A DNA stretch of 38,379 nt, taken from a virus. The stretch spans positions 1-38,379 of the IMG/VR virus record IMGVR_UViG_3300032829_000026. One strand, 5' to 3'. The position numbers were made by a program, and so were the translations under genes. Within the stretch, counting starts at the first letter, position 1; each line of letters opens with the position of its first letter. This document shows positions 7,121 to 15,441 of the stretch, piece after piece. Under the pieces are notes generated by a model. The model ran no database searches. It was not told the origin of the DNA and worked only from the letters and a program-made list of their open reading frames with translations.

Positions 7121-8263
7121 ATGAGTGAAAATAATAATATACCTGTAAATACAAAAACAAGAAAACCTACGCCAAAAAAAGAGTTTTCATTGGATGATTT
7201 TAAGAAAAATACTGGTTTAGATAAAGGTGTTAAATTTAAGCCAAGAAAATGGTTACCAATAAAAAATATTTTAGGTAACACTGCTTTTATGGATGCTACT
7301 GGTCTTTCAAATGGTTTACCAGCAAATGAAGTTATAAATATTATTGGTCATACAAATACAGGTAAATCATGTTTAATCAATGAAATAGCTTATTCTGCTC
7401 AAAAAAATAATGTATTACCTGTTTTTATAATTACTGAATTAAAATTTTCATGGGAACATTTAAAAATTATGGGTATCGAATATACCGAAAATATTGATGA
7501 AAAAACTGGAGAAATATCATATGATGGTGATTTTCTTTTTATTGATAGATCTAAATTTAATACTATTGAAGAAATGGGAGATAGAATAAATGAAATTTTA
7601 GATTATCAAAAGGAAGGTAGATTGCCACGAGATTTGTGTTTTTTGGTTGATAGCATCGGAACGATTCAGTCTCAAATGAGTTATGAAAAAAGTACATCAA
7701 ATAATGAATGGGATGCGGGGGCAATATCTAAAGTATGGTCAAAATCGATTGTTCCACGTATAAATCTTTGTAAGAAAGATGGTTATCCTTATGATAATTA
7801 TATGGCTGTTATTTGTCAAGTTTGGGTTAGAAAACCTGAAGTTTTTAGAGGATTACCTAAATTAGCAGCAAAAGGCGGTGATACTATTCCATATAATAGT
7901 ACTATTCAAATTGTTTTTGGAAATGTCTCAAATTCAGGTGTTTCGCTTTTGAAAGTAAAGAAAGGCTCAAAAGAGATAGTCTATGCGACACGTACTCGTG
8001 TAAATTTAGCAAAAAATCATTTAACAGGAATATCTTTAATGACAAAAATTGTTGCAACACCTCATGGTTTTATATCTGATTCTCCAAATGATATAATAGC
8101 AAAACAATATTTTAAAGATCATGCTAAAGAATTTATGGAAATATTAGGCGGTGGAAGTATTAATGATGTAACCTTTATTGAAGATAATACTGAAGAAGAA
8201 GAAACAACATATAGAACTTTTGAAAGAACAGAAAATGGTATAGAACATGAAATTGAAGAATAA
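7121..8263 (+). CDS. UvsX/RecA-like recombinase
   Basis: 380 residues, similar in length to T4 UvsX. It forms ATP-dependent filaments on ssDNA and carries out strand exchange for recombination-dependent replication. The Walker A motif is GHTNTGKS at residues 76-83, and the Walker B strand is LCFLVDSIG with D177. An N-terminal linker rich in Lys/Pro precedes the ATPase core, and the C-terminal tail is very acidic (EDNTEEEETTYRTFE). The YMAVICQVWVRKP and LAAKGGDTIPYNSTIQIVF segments are typical of RecA core strands and the DNA-binding loop region. It follows the ssDNA-binding protein gene after a hairpin, and these two proteins cooperate in T4. Expression probably depends on readthrough from 5680. 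Confidence 0.92.
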   Translation: MSENNNIPVNTKTRKPTPKKEFSLDDFKKNTGLDKGVKFKPRKWLPIKNILGNTAFMDATGLSNGLPANEVINIIGHTNTGKSCLINEIAYSAQKNNVLPVFIITELKFSWEHLKIMGIEYTENIDEKTGEISYDGDFLFIDRSKFNTIEEMGDRINEILDYQKEGRLPRDLCFLVDSIGTIQSQMSYEKSTSNNEWDAGAISKVWSKSIVPRINLCKKDGYPYDNYMAVICQVWVRKPEVFRGLPKLAAKGGDTIPYNSTIQIVFGNVSNSGVSLLKVKKGSKEIVYATRTRVNLAKNHLTGISLMTKIVATPHGFISDSPNDIIAKQYFKDHAKEFMEILGGGSINDVTFIEDNTEEEETTYRTFERTENGIEHEIEE

Positions 8264-8275
8264 ATTAAATAATTA

Positions 8276-8326
8276 ATAAATTAAAATTATAATAATATAT
8301 TTCATATTATTATAATTTTAATTTAT
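8276..8326. repeat. Near-perfect 23-bp AT-only hairpin
   Basis: Arms 8276-8298 and 8304-8326 are exact complements around the five-nt loop ATTTC. The stem is entirely A/T. It lies between the recombinase gene and the endonuclease gene, ends 13 nt before the next ATG, and could act as a terminator, an RNA-stability hairpin or a boundary of the inserted endonuclease gene. Confidence 0.6.
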
Positions 8327-8339
8327 ATAAAAATATAAT

Positions 8340-9446
8340 ATGAAATATTATAGTAAAGAATATTGTCATTTAGAAGCATTAAAATATAAAACAAAAGGCG
8401 AATTTCAAAAAAATAGTTCTTATATATATCAAAAAGCATATAAAAATGACTGGTTAAATGAAATATGTTCGCATATGATTGAAATAAAAAAAATTAATGG
8501 ATATTGGACATTTGAAAAATGTAAAAATGAAGCAATTAAATATATTTTAAGAAGTGAATTTAAAAAAAATTCAAGTAGTGCATATAATGCAGCAAGAAAA
8601 AATAGCTGGTTAAATGAAATATGTTCGCATATGATTGAAATACATAAACCAATTGGATATTGGACATTTGAAAAATGTAAGGAAGAATGTTTAAAATATA
8701 ATAAAATAATAGATCTTATTAATAATTCGCCTAGTTGTTATAAAAGAATAAAAAATAAAAATTGGTTAGAACAATTAACGTCTCAATATATAAAAAGTAA
8801 TAGAAAATCTAATAATTATTGGACATTTGAAAAATGTAAGGAAGAAGCATTAAAATATAAAACAAAAAAAGAATTTGAAAAAAAATCTAAAAGTGCATAT
8901 TGTATTGCAATAAAAAATAATTGGTTATATGTAATATGCCAACATATGATTATAAAAAAAAGAATTAATGGTTATTGGAATAATTATGATAATTGTAAAA
9001 AAGCTGCATTAAATTGTAATAGTAGAGAAGATTTTAAAAAAAAATATGGTACTGCATATAGATGGGCACATAAAAATGGATGGCTGGAAGATATGTATAC
9101 GCATATGAAACCTATAGGTGATTTATATAGTAGATTAATATATGCGTATGAATTTTCTGATAAATCAGTTTATGTTGGATTAACATGTAATAGTGATAGA
9201 AGAAAAAATGAACATTTAAATTTATTATCAAAAAAATCAAAATCAACTACAGTTACAAAATATATATTAAAAACAGGATTACAACCAATATATAAAGAAT
9301 TAACTGAATATGTTAATGTAGAAGAAGCACAAAAATTAGAATCATTTTATATTAATTTTTATAAAAAAAATGGATGGATTATTTTAAATAAAATAATCGC
9401 AGGTGGTATTGGTAGATTTAAATTAAAAAATGATTTTATTAAATGA
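8340..9446 (+). CDS. GIY-YIG homing endonuclease with five N-terminal repeats
   Basis: 368 residues. The C-terminal domain from about residue 262 is a GIY-YIG nuclease: IYAYEF as the GIY strand, VYVGLT as the YIG strand, the RRKNEH helix with the catalytic Arg, and the catalytic Glu in KLESFYINF near residue 334. The first 260 residues are five repeats of about 52 residues with the pattern GYWTFEKCKEEA...F...S..AY..A..N.WL..IC.HM, probably helix-turn-helix-like units for target recognition. Repeats 1 and 2 share a 36-nt identical DNA stretch, pointing to recent duplication. Its TGA stop overlaps the ATG of the 5' nuclease gene (ATGA). The setting between recombination and replication genes is typical of a phage homing gene. 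Activity and target are unknown. Confidence 0.87.
   Translation: MKYYSKEYCHLEALKYKTKGEFQKNSSYIYQKAYKNDWLNEICSHMIEIKKINGYWTFEKCKNEAIKYILRSEFKKNSSSAYNAARKNSWLNEICSHMIEIHKPIGYWTFEKCKEECLKYNKIIDLINNSPSCYKRIKNKNWLEQLTSQYIKSNRKSNNYWTFEKCKEEALKYKTKKEFEKKSKSAYCIAIKNNWLYVICQHMIIKKRINGYWNNYDNCKKAALNCNSREDFKKKYGTAYRWAHKNGWLEDMYTHMKPIGDLYSRLIYAYEFSDKSVYVGLTCNSDRRKNEHLNLLSKKSKSTTVTKYILKTGLQPIYKELTEYVNVEEAQKLESFYINFYKKNGWIILNKIIAGGIGRFKLKNDFIK
8342..9110 (+). repeat. Five tandem protein-coding repeats of about 155 bp
   Basis: These encode the YWTFEKCK...WL..IC.HM units of the endonuclease. The DNA around GGATATTGGACATTTG recurs near 8498, 8655 and (variant) 8817. A 36-nt stretch ending ATGATTGAAAT is identical at about 8450 and 8609. 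Confidence 0.75.
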
Positions 9447-10492
9447 AAACACGTACTTTATTAATTGATGGCTCATATTTATTTAAACGTTCAATAAATG
9501 GAGCTAAAGATTTATATACTAATTCTTTTGGCCAAATTTCGGGATTATATCAATCACTTACAAAAATACGATCTTTGATTAAACAATTTTCTATTAACAT
9601 GATTATTATTGCATATGATGGAGAGCAATCTGGAAAATTACGTCATATGTTAGATCATAATTATAAAGCAAATAGAAAATCAAAATCTTGGTATAGTAAA
9701 ATTCAATTATCTGATGCTGAAATAAAAAGAGAACAAGAAAAAGAAGAATCTGCTCTTAAACAAAGAAAAAGATTTCAATCTTATTGTGAAGAACTTTTTA
9801 TAAGACAAATTGAAATTGATGAAATTGAAGGAGATGATGTTATTGCATCATATTGTCTTAAACATAATAATGACAGAGAACTTTATATATTTAGTAGAGA
9901 TTTTGATTATGCTCAATTATTAGATTTAAACATTAGTATAATTTTTCCAAATATTGATGAACCTGTTACAAAACAAAATTTTTATTTTAAATTTGGTTAT
10001 CATTATAGTAATGTATTAACAATGAAAATTATTTGTGGAGATACTTCAGATAATATTAAGGGTATTGAAGGATTAGGCGAAACATTATTATTAAAATATT
10101 TTCCTGAAATGGAATTTGAATATATGAGTGTAAGAGAAATATGTAAAAAGGCTAAAATAATTAATGAAGATAGAATTAAAGAAAAGAAGAAACCTTTAAA
10201 ATGTTTTGAAAATTTATTAAATAATATTGAAAGGTTAAAATTGAATTATAAATTAATAAATTTAAAAGAACCATTTTTAAATAATGAAGCAATTGATGCA
10301 TTAGAACAATTAGATATGCCATTATCACCGGAAAATAGAGGATCAAAAAATTTATATAAAATGATGATTGAAGATGAATTTTTAACTATATATAATGGAA
10401 CATTTGTTAATTATGTTGAGCCATTTTATACTGTTATTATGTACGAAAAGAAGTTATTAGAAAATTATTATAAAAATTTAAAAAATTCTTAA
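9443..10492 (+). CDS. T4 RNase H-like 5' to 3' nuclease (FEN family)
   Basis: 349 residues. Members of this family remove RNA primers and 5' flaps during lagging-strand synthesis. The metal-binding acidic residues are all in place: D9 in LLIDGSY, D59 in IAYDGEQS, E129 with D131/D132 in EGDDVIA, D153 and D155 in SRDFDY, and D200/D203 in CGDTSDN. A helix-3-turn-helix follows (IKGIEGLGETLLLKYF, about residues 205-220). A Lys/Glu-rich arch-like segment lies at about 75-115. The length is slightly greater than T4 RNase H (305). The start overlaps the upstream endonuclease stop, so translation is probably coupled. It fits with the neighbouring ssDNA-binding protein, recombinase and helicase as the replication core. 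Confidence 0.9.
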   Translation: MKTRTLLIDGSYLFKRSINGAKDLYTNSFGQISGLYQSLTKIRSLIKQFSINMIIIAYDGEQSGKLRHMLDHNYKANRKSKSWYSKIQLSDAEIKREQEKEESALKQRKRFQSYCEELFIRQIEIDEIEGDDVIASYCLKHNNDRELYIFSRDFDYAQLLDLNISIIFPNIDEPVTKQNFYFKFGYHYSNVLTMKIICGDTSDNIKGIEGLGETLLLKYFPEMEFEYMSVREICKKAKIINEDRIKEKKKPLKCFENLLNNIERLKLNYKLINLKEPFLNNEAIDALEQLDMPLSPENRGSKNLYKMMIEDEFLTIYNGTFVNYVEPFYTVIMYEKKLLENYYKNLKNS

Positions 10493-10501
10493 TAAAAACT
10501 C

Positions 10502-10532
10502 TTGCAAAATCGATAAATTTTATTTATTTTTG
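10502..10532 (+). promoter_or_regulatory. Bacteroidetes-type promoter
   Basis: TTG at 10502-10504 and TATTTTTG at 10525-10532 are spaced by 20 nt, matching TTG-N17-23-TANNTTTG. It begins 10 nt after the 5' nuclease gene and would drive the gene at 10609 with a leader of about 70 nt. Confidence 0.5.
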
Positions 10533-10608
10533 ATATGAAATTACTGCTATAAAATATAGATAGTTTATGTAATGAAATGTGTGATATTAATAATTTAAAA
10601 TTTTATTT

Positions 10609-11229
10609 ATGCAACAAAATAATAAGCAATCAGAGAATTTATTTAAAATTTGTCTTTTTCAAGAAACTAATTTAATTGCTGAAAGAATTTTTCCAGCAGA
10701 TATTATTAGCCCTTCTATTAGAACATCTATTGATGTTAGAAGTATTTTACCGTCTATAATCAGTAAATTACAAAAAACTTTATCAAAAAAAGAATATTAT
10801 TATGAATATGAAATTCAGAATCAAGATAAAGTTGTATATGATTTTCTTGATTATAGAAATAGAATGGTTGAATTGTATCCAAAAAGGATACAAGATATAA
10901 TAAATAAGCAACCTGAAATAAAAAAACAAGTTATTGAAGATAAAATTATAAAAGGTGTTGAATTTAAATTTGTATTTTATATTAATGATAATTTAATTGT
11001 TGAAAGAATTTTTTATGTTAATGGTTATAATAATACAATTAATTATTCAAATGACATAATTTATTTAATTAATGATATTGCTAATAAAATTTATAATTTT
11101 CTTAAAAAAAGTGATATTAATCATATGTGGGAAGATTATGATTTGATTAATAAATATAATTATACAATTCAACAGATTAGAGAATTGCCTAAAATGAAAC
11201 GTGATGATCTTTTAAGAAAGTTATATTAA
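10609..11229 (+). CDS. Hypothetical protein with internally duplicated domain
   Basis: 206 residues, not recognised. Residues 12-60 and 119-167 appear to be two copies of one module. FKICLFQETNLIAERIFPAD followed by a helical end (IISKLQKTLSKK) corresponds to FKFVFYINDNLIVERIFYVN followed by LINDIANKIYNFLKK. The copies are joined by a charged linker (about 61-118). The C-terminal tail contains YTIQQIRELPKMKRDDLLRKL, probably helical. No catalytic motif is seen. A host-type promoter lies upstream and a strong terminator downstream, so it may be a single-gene early or middle unit between two replication genes. Confidence 0.7.
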   Translation: MQQNNKQSENLFKICLFQETNLIAERIFPADIISPSIRTSIDVRSILPSIISKLQKTLSKKEYYYEYEIQNQDKVVYDFLDYRNRMVELYPKRIQDIINKQPEIKKQVIEDKIIKGVEFKFVFYINDNLIVERIFYVNGYNNTINYSNDIIYLINDIANKIYNFLKKSDINHMWEDYDLINKYNYTIQQIRELPKMKRDDLLRKLY

Positions 11230-11258
11230 ATTTTGCTTTTTATAATTTTGGTTTTTTT

Positions 11259-11297
11259 AAAATCTTGCTATGAAATTTAAGTAGCAAGATTTTTTTT
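11259..11297 (+). terminator. Rho-independent terminator
   Basis: AAAATCTTGCTA (11259-11270) pairs with TAGCAAGATTTT (11282-11293) across an 11-nt loop, followed by T8 at 11290-11297. It ends transcription of the gene at 10609, or attenuates the helicase gene starting 30 nt further on, before which I find no separate promoter. Confidence 0.8.
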
Positions 11298-11326
11298 AAA
11301 AATAATTTTTATTTTATATTAACATA

Positions 11327-12724
11327 ATGTCAGATATTAGTAATGAAACCATACATACCCTAACTGGTTATTTAGGCCCTGAATTTCAATTAAAATTAAT
11401 GTGGCAATTATTAATTGAACCAGAATTTGCGGAAAAAATAATTTCTTTATTATCTGTTGAATATTTTGATGATCCATCTATGAAAAAGATGTTTATTATA
11501 ATACTTCAATATTTTAAAGATAATGAAAAAGTACCAAACATCCCAAATCAAAGTATAAATCTTGCAATACAAAAATATAAATCTCATAATGATCCAATAG
11601 AAGAAGAATTATTATTAGCAATAATTAATAAAATTAAACTTTGGAATGAAAGAGTATTAAATAAAGATTTATTAAATGATGGTGATGTTATTCAAAGAGA
11701 AACATTTTTATTTATTAAACAACAAGAATATAGAAAATTTTCTGAATTTATTCAAGAAAAAGTAAAAACAGGTGGTATAAAATCAAAAAATATTATTGTT
11801 GAAGTTGAAGAAAAAATAAAAAAAATTGAAGATATTGGTAATGATGAAGATTTTGGTAGTCAAATATTAGAAGAAATTGATGATGTATTAAAAGATGAAT
11901 TTAGAGAAACAATTCCAACTGGTATTGGATTTTTAGATGAAATTACTGGAGGTGGTTTAGGTAAAGGTGAAACTGGTATTATATTGAGTCCCAGTGGGTT
12001 TGGTAAGTCTACAATGTTGACTAAGATTGCAAATACAGGTATTAATGAAGGAAAAAATATATTACAAATTATTTTTGAAGATACTGTTCCACAAGTTAAA
12101 AGAAAACATTATGCAATTTGGTCTAAAGTGCCATTAACACAATTTAAAGGAAAAAAAGAAGTTATTAAAGAAAAAATTACAACATATTTTAATGAAAATA
12201 AACCAGGACAATTAGTAATAAAAAGATTTATTGAAGATGAAACAACAATACCACAATTAAAACAATGGATAATTAGATATCAAAAGAAATTTGGAATTAA
12301 ATTTGATGAAATTATATTAGATTATTTAGATTGTATTGAATCACATAAAAAGACTAATGATGTAAATGAATCTGAAAAACTTATTATTAAATCATTTATG
12401 TCAATGGGAGCTGAACTAGATATTCCTTGTTGGACTGCTGTACAATCAGGTAGATGTGTTGAAATTAATACTATTATTAATTTAAAAAATATAGGAAATA
12501 CAAAAATAAAAAATATTAAAATTAATGATGAAATTTTAACAAATGTTGGTTATAAAAAAATCACTAATATTTTTCCTATAAAAAAGCAAGATGTATATAA
12601 AATTAAATTAAAAAGTGGCAAAGAAATTATATGTTCTGAAAATCATTTATTTCCATTAATTAATAATAAATTAAAATCATTGAAATTAGGATTAACAATT
12701 GGTGATAAACTTTTAACTAAATAA
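11327..12724 (+). CDS. Replicative helicase (gp41/DnaB-like), N-terminal half with N-intein
   Basis: 465 residues: about 376 of helicase and 89 of split intein. The helicase unwinds DNA at the phage fork. An N-terminal helical domain precedes an ATPase core with Walker A SPSGFGKST (residues 221-229) and Walker B FDEIILDYLD (D332). At TAVQSGR376 the helicase sequence stops and C377 begins an intein: block A CVEINTIINL, block B KEIICSENHLF. It ends DKLLTK and a stop, so the ORF alone cannot be a complete helicase. The rest is encoded from 13958 after an intervening endonuclease gene. The intein half closely resembles the gp41-1 split-intein N fragment (CSEEHLFP in that family, from memory). The product must trans-splice with the downstream part. 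Confidence 0.9.
   Translation: MSDISNETIHTLTGYLGPEFQLKLMWQLLIEPEFAEKIISLLSVEYFDDPSMKKMFIIILQYFKDNEKVPNIPNQSINLAIQKYKSHNDPIEEELLLAIINKIKLWNERVLNKDLLNDGDVIQRETFLFIKQQEYRKFSEFIQEKVKTGGIKSKNIIVEVEEKIKKIEDIGNDEDFGSQILEEIDDVLKDEFRETIPTGIGFLDEITGGGLGKGETGIILSPSGFGKSTMLTKIANTGINEGKNILQIIFEDTVPQVKRKHYAIWSKVPLTQFKGKKEVIKEKITTYFNENKPGQLVIKRFIEDETTIPQLKQWIIRYQKKFGIKFDEIILDYLDCIESHKKTNDVNESEKLIIKSFMSMGAELDIPCWTAVQSGRCVEINTIINLKNIGNTKIKNIKINDEILTNVGYKKITNIFPIKKQDVYKIKLKSGKEIICSENHLFPLINNKLKSLKLGLTIGDKLLTK
12455..12721 (+). other. Split intein, N-terminal fragment (89 residues)
   Basis: It begins with the nucleophile C377 right after QSGR and ends at the ORF stop. Block A (CVEINTIINL), the NDEILTNVGYKKITNIFP strand pair and block B (CSENHLFPL, with the conserved His) are visible. 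The length matches natural gp41-type N-inteins (about 88-90 residues). Confidence 0.9.
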
Positions 12725-12732
12725 TTTATATT

Positions 12733-13989
12733 ATGTATTATAAAAATATAAATGAATTATTAAAATTAAAAATTTATAAAGATTTAATTATTGATGAAAT
12801 AAATAAAGATTTTATATATTTAGAATTAAATAAAATAATAGAAAAATATTCATCCGAAGAATTACAAAATAGGCATATTAATATTTACACATTTATAAAA
12901 TATAATGTATCTAATAAAATAAGTTGGATAGATAGGCTTAAAATTATCGTTAATAAATTAAAACAGGATTCAAGTTCATTGTATAGTTTAGAAATAAGAT
13001 ATGGTAAAGAAAATGCTTTAAATGTTTTTAATGAAAAAAATAAAAAAACAGCTATTACTTTAGATTATTATATAAAAAAATATGGTGAAAAAGAAGGAAA
13101 GATAAAATGGAAAAAGAAAAATAAATATAATGGTTGTTCATTAAAAAATTATATTAAAAGATATGGTAAAGAATTAGGCGAACAAAAATGGAATAAATAT
13201 CTTAATAAAAGATCTGAAACATATAAAAATAATAAACTTAAAGGAAAAAAATATAAAACTGGTTTATCTTTAAAAAAATTTATTAATTTATATGGTAAAA
13301 AAGAAGGAAATGAAAGATGGAATAAAATGAAAAAGAAAACATATATAAAAAATGTATATAAAAATAGTGAAAAATATTTAATAAAAAAATATGGAAAAGA
13401 AGAAGGCATGAAAAAAAGAAAAGAATATTTAGAAGAAAAAGATCATAATTCATTATCATATTTTATTAAAAAATATGGTGAAGAAGAAGGAAATATAAAA
13501 TATAAAAATCATTGTAAAAAACTTTCATATTGTAATAGTTTAGAATATTATATAAAAAAATATGGCGAAAAGGGTAAAGAAAAATGGAATGAACGTAGAA
13601 ATAAAACAATTTTTAAAAAAAATAAATTATCAAAAGTATCACAAGAATTATTTTGGAGAATATATAAAAAAATACATTATAAATTAAGAAAATATTGTTA
13701 TTTTGGCGAATTAAATCATGAATATTTTTTTAAAACAAAAAATACTATATATTTTTGTGATTTTAATTTAAAAAATATTATTATAGAATTTGATGGAGAA
13801 TATTGGCATTCTAAATTAAAAATGATAGAAAGAGATAAATTAAAAAATAATTTATATGAAAATTTAAATTATAAAGTTTTAAGAATTTCTGAACGAGATT
13901 ATTATAATGATAATTATAATATTATTAATAAATGTTTAAATTTTATAAAAGAAAATTATGACAAAAAATGGATTAGAAAATTTAATTGA
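12733..13989 (+). CDS. Free-standing Vsr-like homing endonuclease within the fractured helicase gene
   Basis: 418 residues. The C-terminal domain (about 303-415) has a Vsr-like/PD-(D/E)XK signature: E330, D343 in CDFNLKN, IIIEFDGEYWH (E352, D354, H359), D368 in ERDKLKNNLY, and a KVLRISERDYY strand. This resembles the EDxHD homing endonucleases found between split-intein halves. Residues about 110-290 carry six copies of a YxIKKYGxxxGxxxWxxx unit, plus a weaker one near 86-99 (SLEIRYGKENALNVF). These are Lys-rich and probably contact DNA. The gene starts 8 nt after the N-intein stop, and its last 32 nt overlap the start of the C-intein ORF. It presumably cuts intein-free helicase alleles at the insertion site, which is inferred from the arrangement. 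Confidence 0.88.
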   Translation: MYYKNINELLKLKIYKDLIIDEINKDFIYLELNKIIEKYSSEELQNRHINIYTFIKYNVSNKISWIDRLKIIVNKLKQDSSSLYSLEIRYGKENALNVFNEKNKKTAITLDYYIKKYGEKEGKIKWKKKNKYNGCSLKNYIKRYGKELGEQKWNKYLNKRSETYKNNKLKGKKYKTGLSLKKFINLYGKKEGNERWNKMKKKTYIKNVYKNSEKYLIKKYGKEEGMKKRKEYLEEKDHNSLSYFIKKYGEEEGNIKYKNHCKKLSYCNSLEYYIKKYGEKGKEKWNERRNKTIFKKNKLSKVSQELFWRIYKKIHYKLRKYCYFGELNHEYFFKTKNTIYFCDFNLKNIIIEFDGEYWHSKLKMIERDKLKNNLYENLNYKVLRISERDYYNDNYNIINKCLNFIKENYDKKWIRKFN

Positions 13990-14092
13990 AGATGAAATAA
14001 TCTCAATTGAATATATTGGTAAAAGAAATACTATTGATATAACTGTTGAAGATAGTCATATGTATTTTGCTAATGATATATATACTCATAAT
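13958..14092 (+). other. Split intein, C-terminal fragment (45 residues)
   Basis: From MTKNGLENLIEDEI to THN at 14090-14092, with Ser (14093-14095) as the +1 residue. The length and the ...YFAND...THN ending match gp41-type C-inteins. Confidence 0.9.
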
Positions 14093-14641
14093 TCTGGTTT
14101 TTCTGCCGAATGGTTAGAAGCCGGGCATACTGGAGGCAGTATAAAAAGGGTACAAAAGACACATTTATTACTTTCAATAGCAAAAACTCAAGCGCAAAGA
14201 GAAAATGATTTAGCAAATATAAAAATTATCAAAGCACGTTTTGCTAAAGATGGACAACAAATTGAAGATTGTATATTTAATAATGATACATTAGAAATAA
14301 GAGCAACAAATAATAGTTGGCGATCAACAGTTAAGAAATATGATGAAAAAGATTTAGAAAGTATTGAAGATAAAACATTAAGATTACATGCTGAAGTTTC
14401 AAATTTTGATGAAGTATATAACATTACTGATAATAAAGAATCAATAATGTCAAATCTTAATTTTGATAATGAAAGTACTATTAATAGTAATATTGAAAAT
14501 AAAAAAGAAGAAATAATATTTCCAATAAAAAATACTGATTCTAAATATGGTGATGTTGATGATTTTATTAAAAATTTAATGGAAGGTAAATTAGATAATG
14601 AAGATAAAAATATAATTAATAATTTAATGGATAATAAATAA
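13958..14641 (+). CDS. Replicative helicase (gp41/DnaB-like), C-intein plus C-terminal half
   Basis: 227 residues: a 45-residue C-intein and 182 residues of helicase. The intein part ends SHMYFANDIYTHN, the classic C-terminal block with penultimate His and terminal Asn45, and the +1 extein residue is Ser46. The extein resumes SGFSAEWLEAGHTGGSIKR, then LLLSIAKTQAQREN and IKIIKARFAKDGQ, typical of the C-terminal RecA-fold strands of phage DnaB helicases. Joining R376 to S46 restores the motif TAVQSGRSGF, and the mature protein would be about 558 residues. The tail is acidic and Asn-rich. The ATG at 13958 lies inside the endonuclease gene in another frame. The next gene starts 1 nt after the stop. 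Confidence 0.9.
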   Translation: MTKNGLENLIEDEIISIEYIGKRNTIDITVEDSHMYFANDIYTHNSGFSAEWLEAGHTGGSIKRVQKTHLLLSIAKTQAQRENDLANIKIIKARFAKDGQQIEDCIFNNDTLEIRATNNSWRSTVKKYDEKDLESIEDKTLRLHAEVSNFDEVYNITDNKESIMSNLNFDNESTINSNIENKKEEIIFPIKNTDSKYGDVDDFIKNLMEGKLDNEDKNIINNLMDNK

Positions 14642-14642
14642 T

Positions 14643-15383
14643 ATGAATATTGAAATAAATAAAGTATATTTAGGCGATTGTTTAGAAATTATGAAATATA
14701 TACCTAATAAATTTATAGATCATATAATTTGCGATTTACCTTTTTATAAAATTGTTAAAGATGAATGGGATAATCAATGGAAAACAGAAAATGAATATAT
14801 TAATTGGTGTAATAAAATAATTATTGAATATAAAAGAATAATTAAAGATAATGGTAATATTTTTTTATTTACCGGAAGGCAATATAATAGAAAAATTGCT
14901 ACAATACTTGATAAATATTTTAATGAAAAAAGAATAATTATTTGGGCAAGAAAAAGAAATTTTAATAATACAAGAGGTAAAGCATTGGCGAGTGGATATG
15001 AACCAATTTGTTATTATTGTAATGGTGAAAATGGAATATTTAATAATATTAAAATAAAAATAAATAGTAAAAGAAAAGAATATGTTGATGGCTTTTTGAA
15101 AGATGGTATTACATTAAGTGATGTCTGGAATGATATATCTGCTATACCACATAATTCTAAAGAAAAACTAGATCATTCAACACAAAAACCACTTAAATTA
15201 ATTGAAAGAATTGTTGAAATAGGGACAAATACAAATGATTTAATTTTAGATAATTGTTGTGGCAGCGGTACATTAGGAGAAGCATGTATTAATTTAAAAC
15301 GTAATTTTATTATGATAGATAAAGAAGAAAAATCATATAATATTTCTTTTAATAGAATTAATAACTTGATAAATAATAAATAA
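14643..15383 (+). CDS. Site-specific DNA methyltransferase (beta-class order)
   Basis: 246 residues. It transfers a methyl group from SAM to DNA, probably adenine N6 or cytosine N4. Motif IV is DLPF at residues 31-34 (usual form [DNS]PP[YFW]), followed by YKIVKDEWDNQW. Motif X-like HSTQKP is at 178-183, and motif I LDNCCGSGT at 202-210, with acidic MIDKEEK in the next strand. The order IV...X-I is that of beta-class enzymes. No restriction endonuclease gene is adjacent. It starts 1 nt after the helicase C-half and is followed by a terminator, so it closes the replication operon. A role in protecting phage DNA from host restriction is likely. The recognition sequence is unknown. Confidence 0.87.
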   Translation: MNIEINKVYLGDCLEIMKYIPNKFIDHIICDLPFYKIVKDEWDNQWKTENEYINWCNKIIIEYKRIIKDNGNIFLFTGRQYNRKIATILDKYFNEKRIIIWARKRNFNNTRGKALASGYEPICYYCNGENGIFNNIKIKINSKRKEYVDGFLKDGITLSDVWNDISAIPHNSKEKLDHSTQKPLKLIERIVEIGTNTNDLILDNCCGSGTLGEACINLKRNFIMIDKEEKSYNISFNRINNLINNK

Positions 15384-15441
15384 AATTTTTATATAATGAT
15401 TATAGATATTTTAAATATATAAATATTTTAAATTTTATTTT

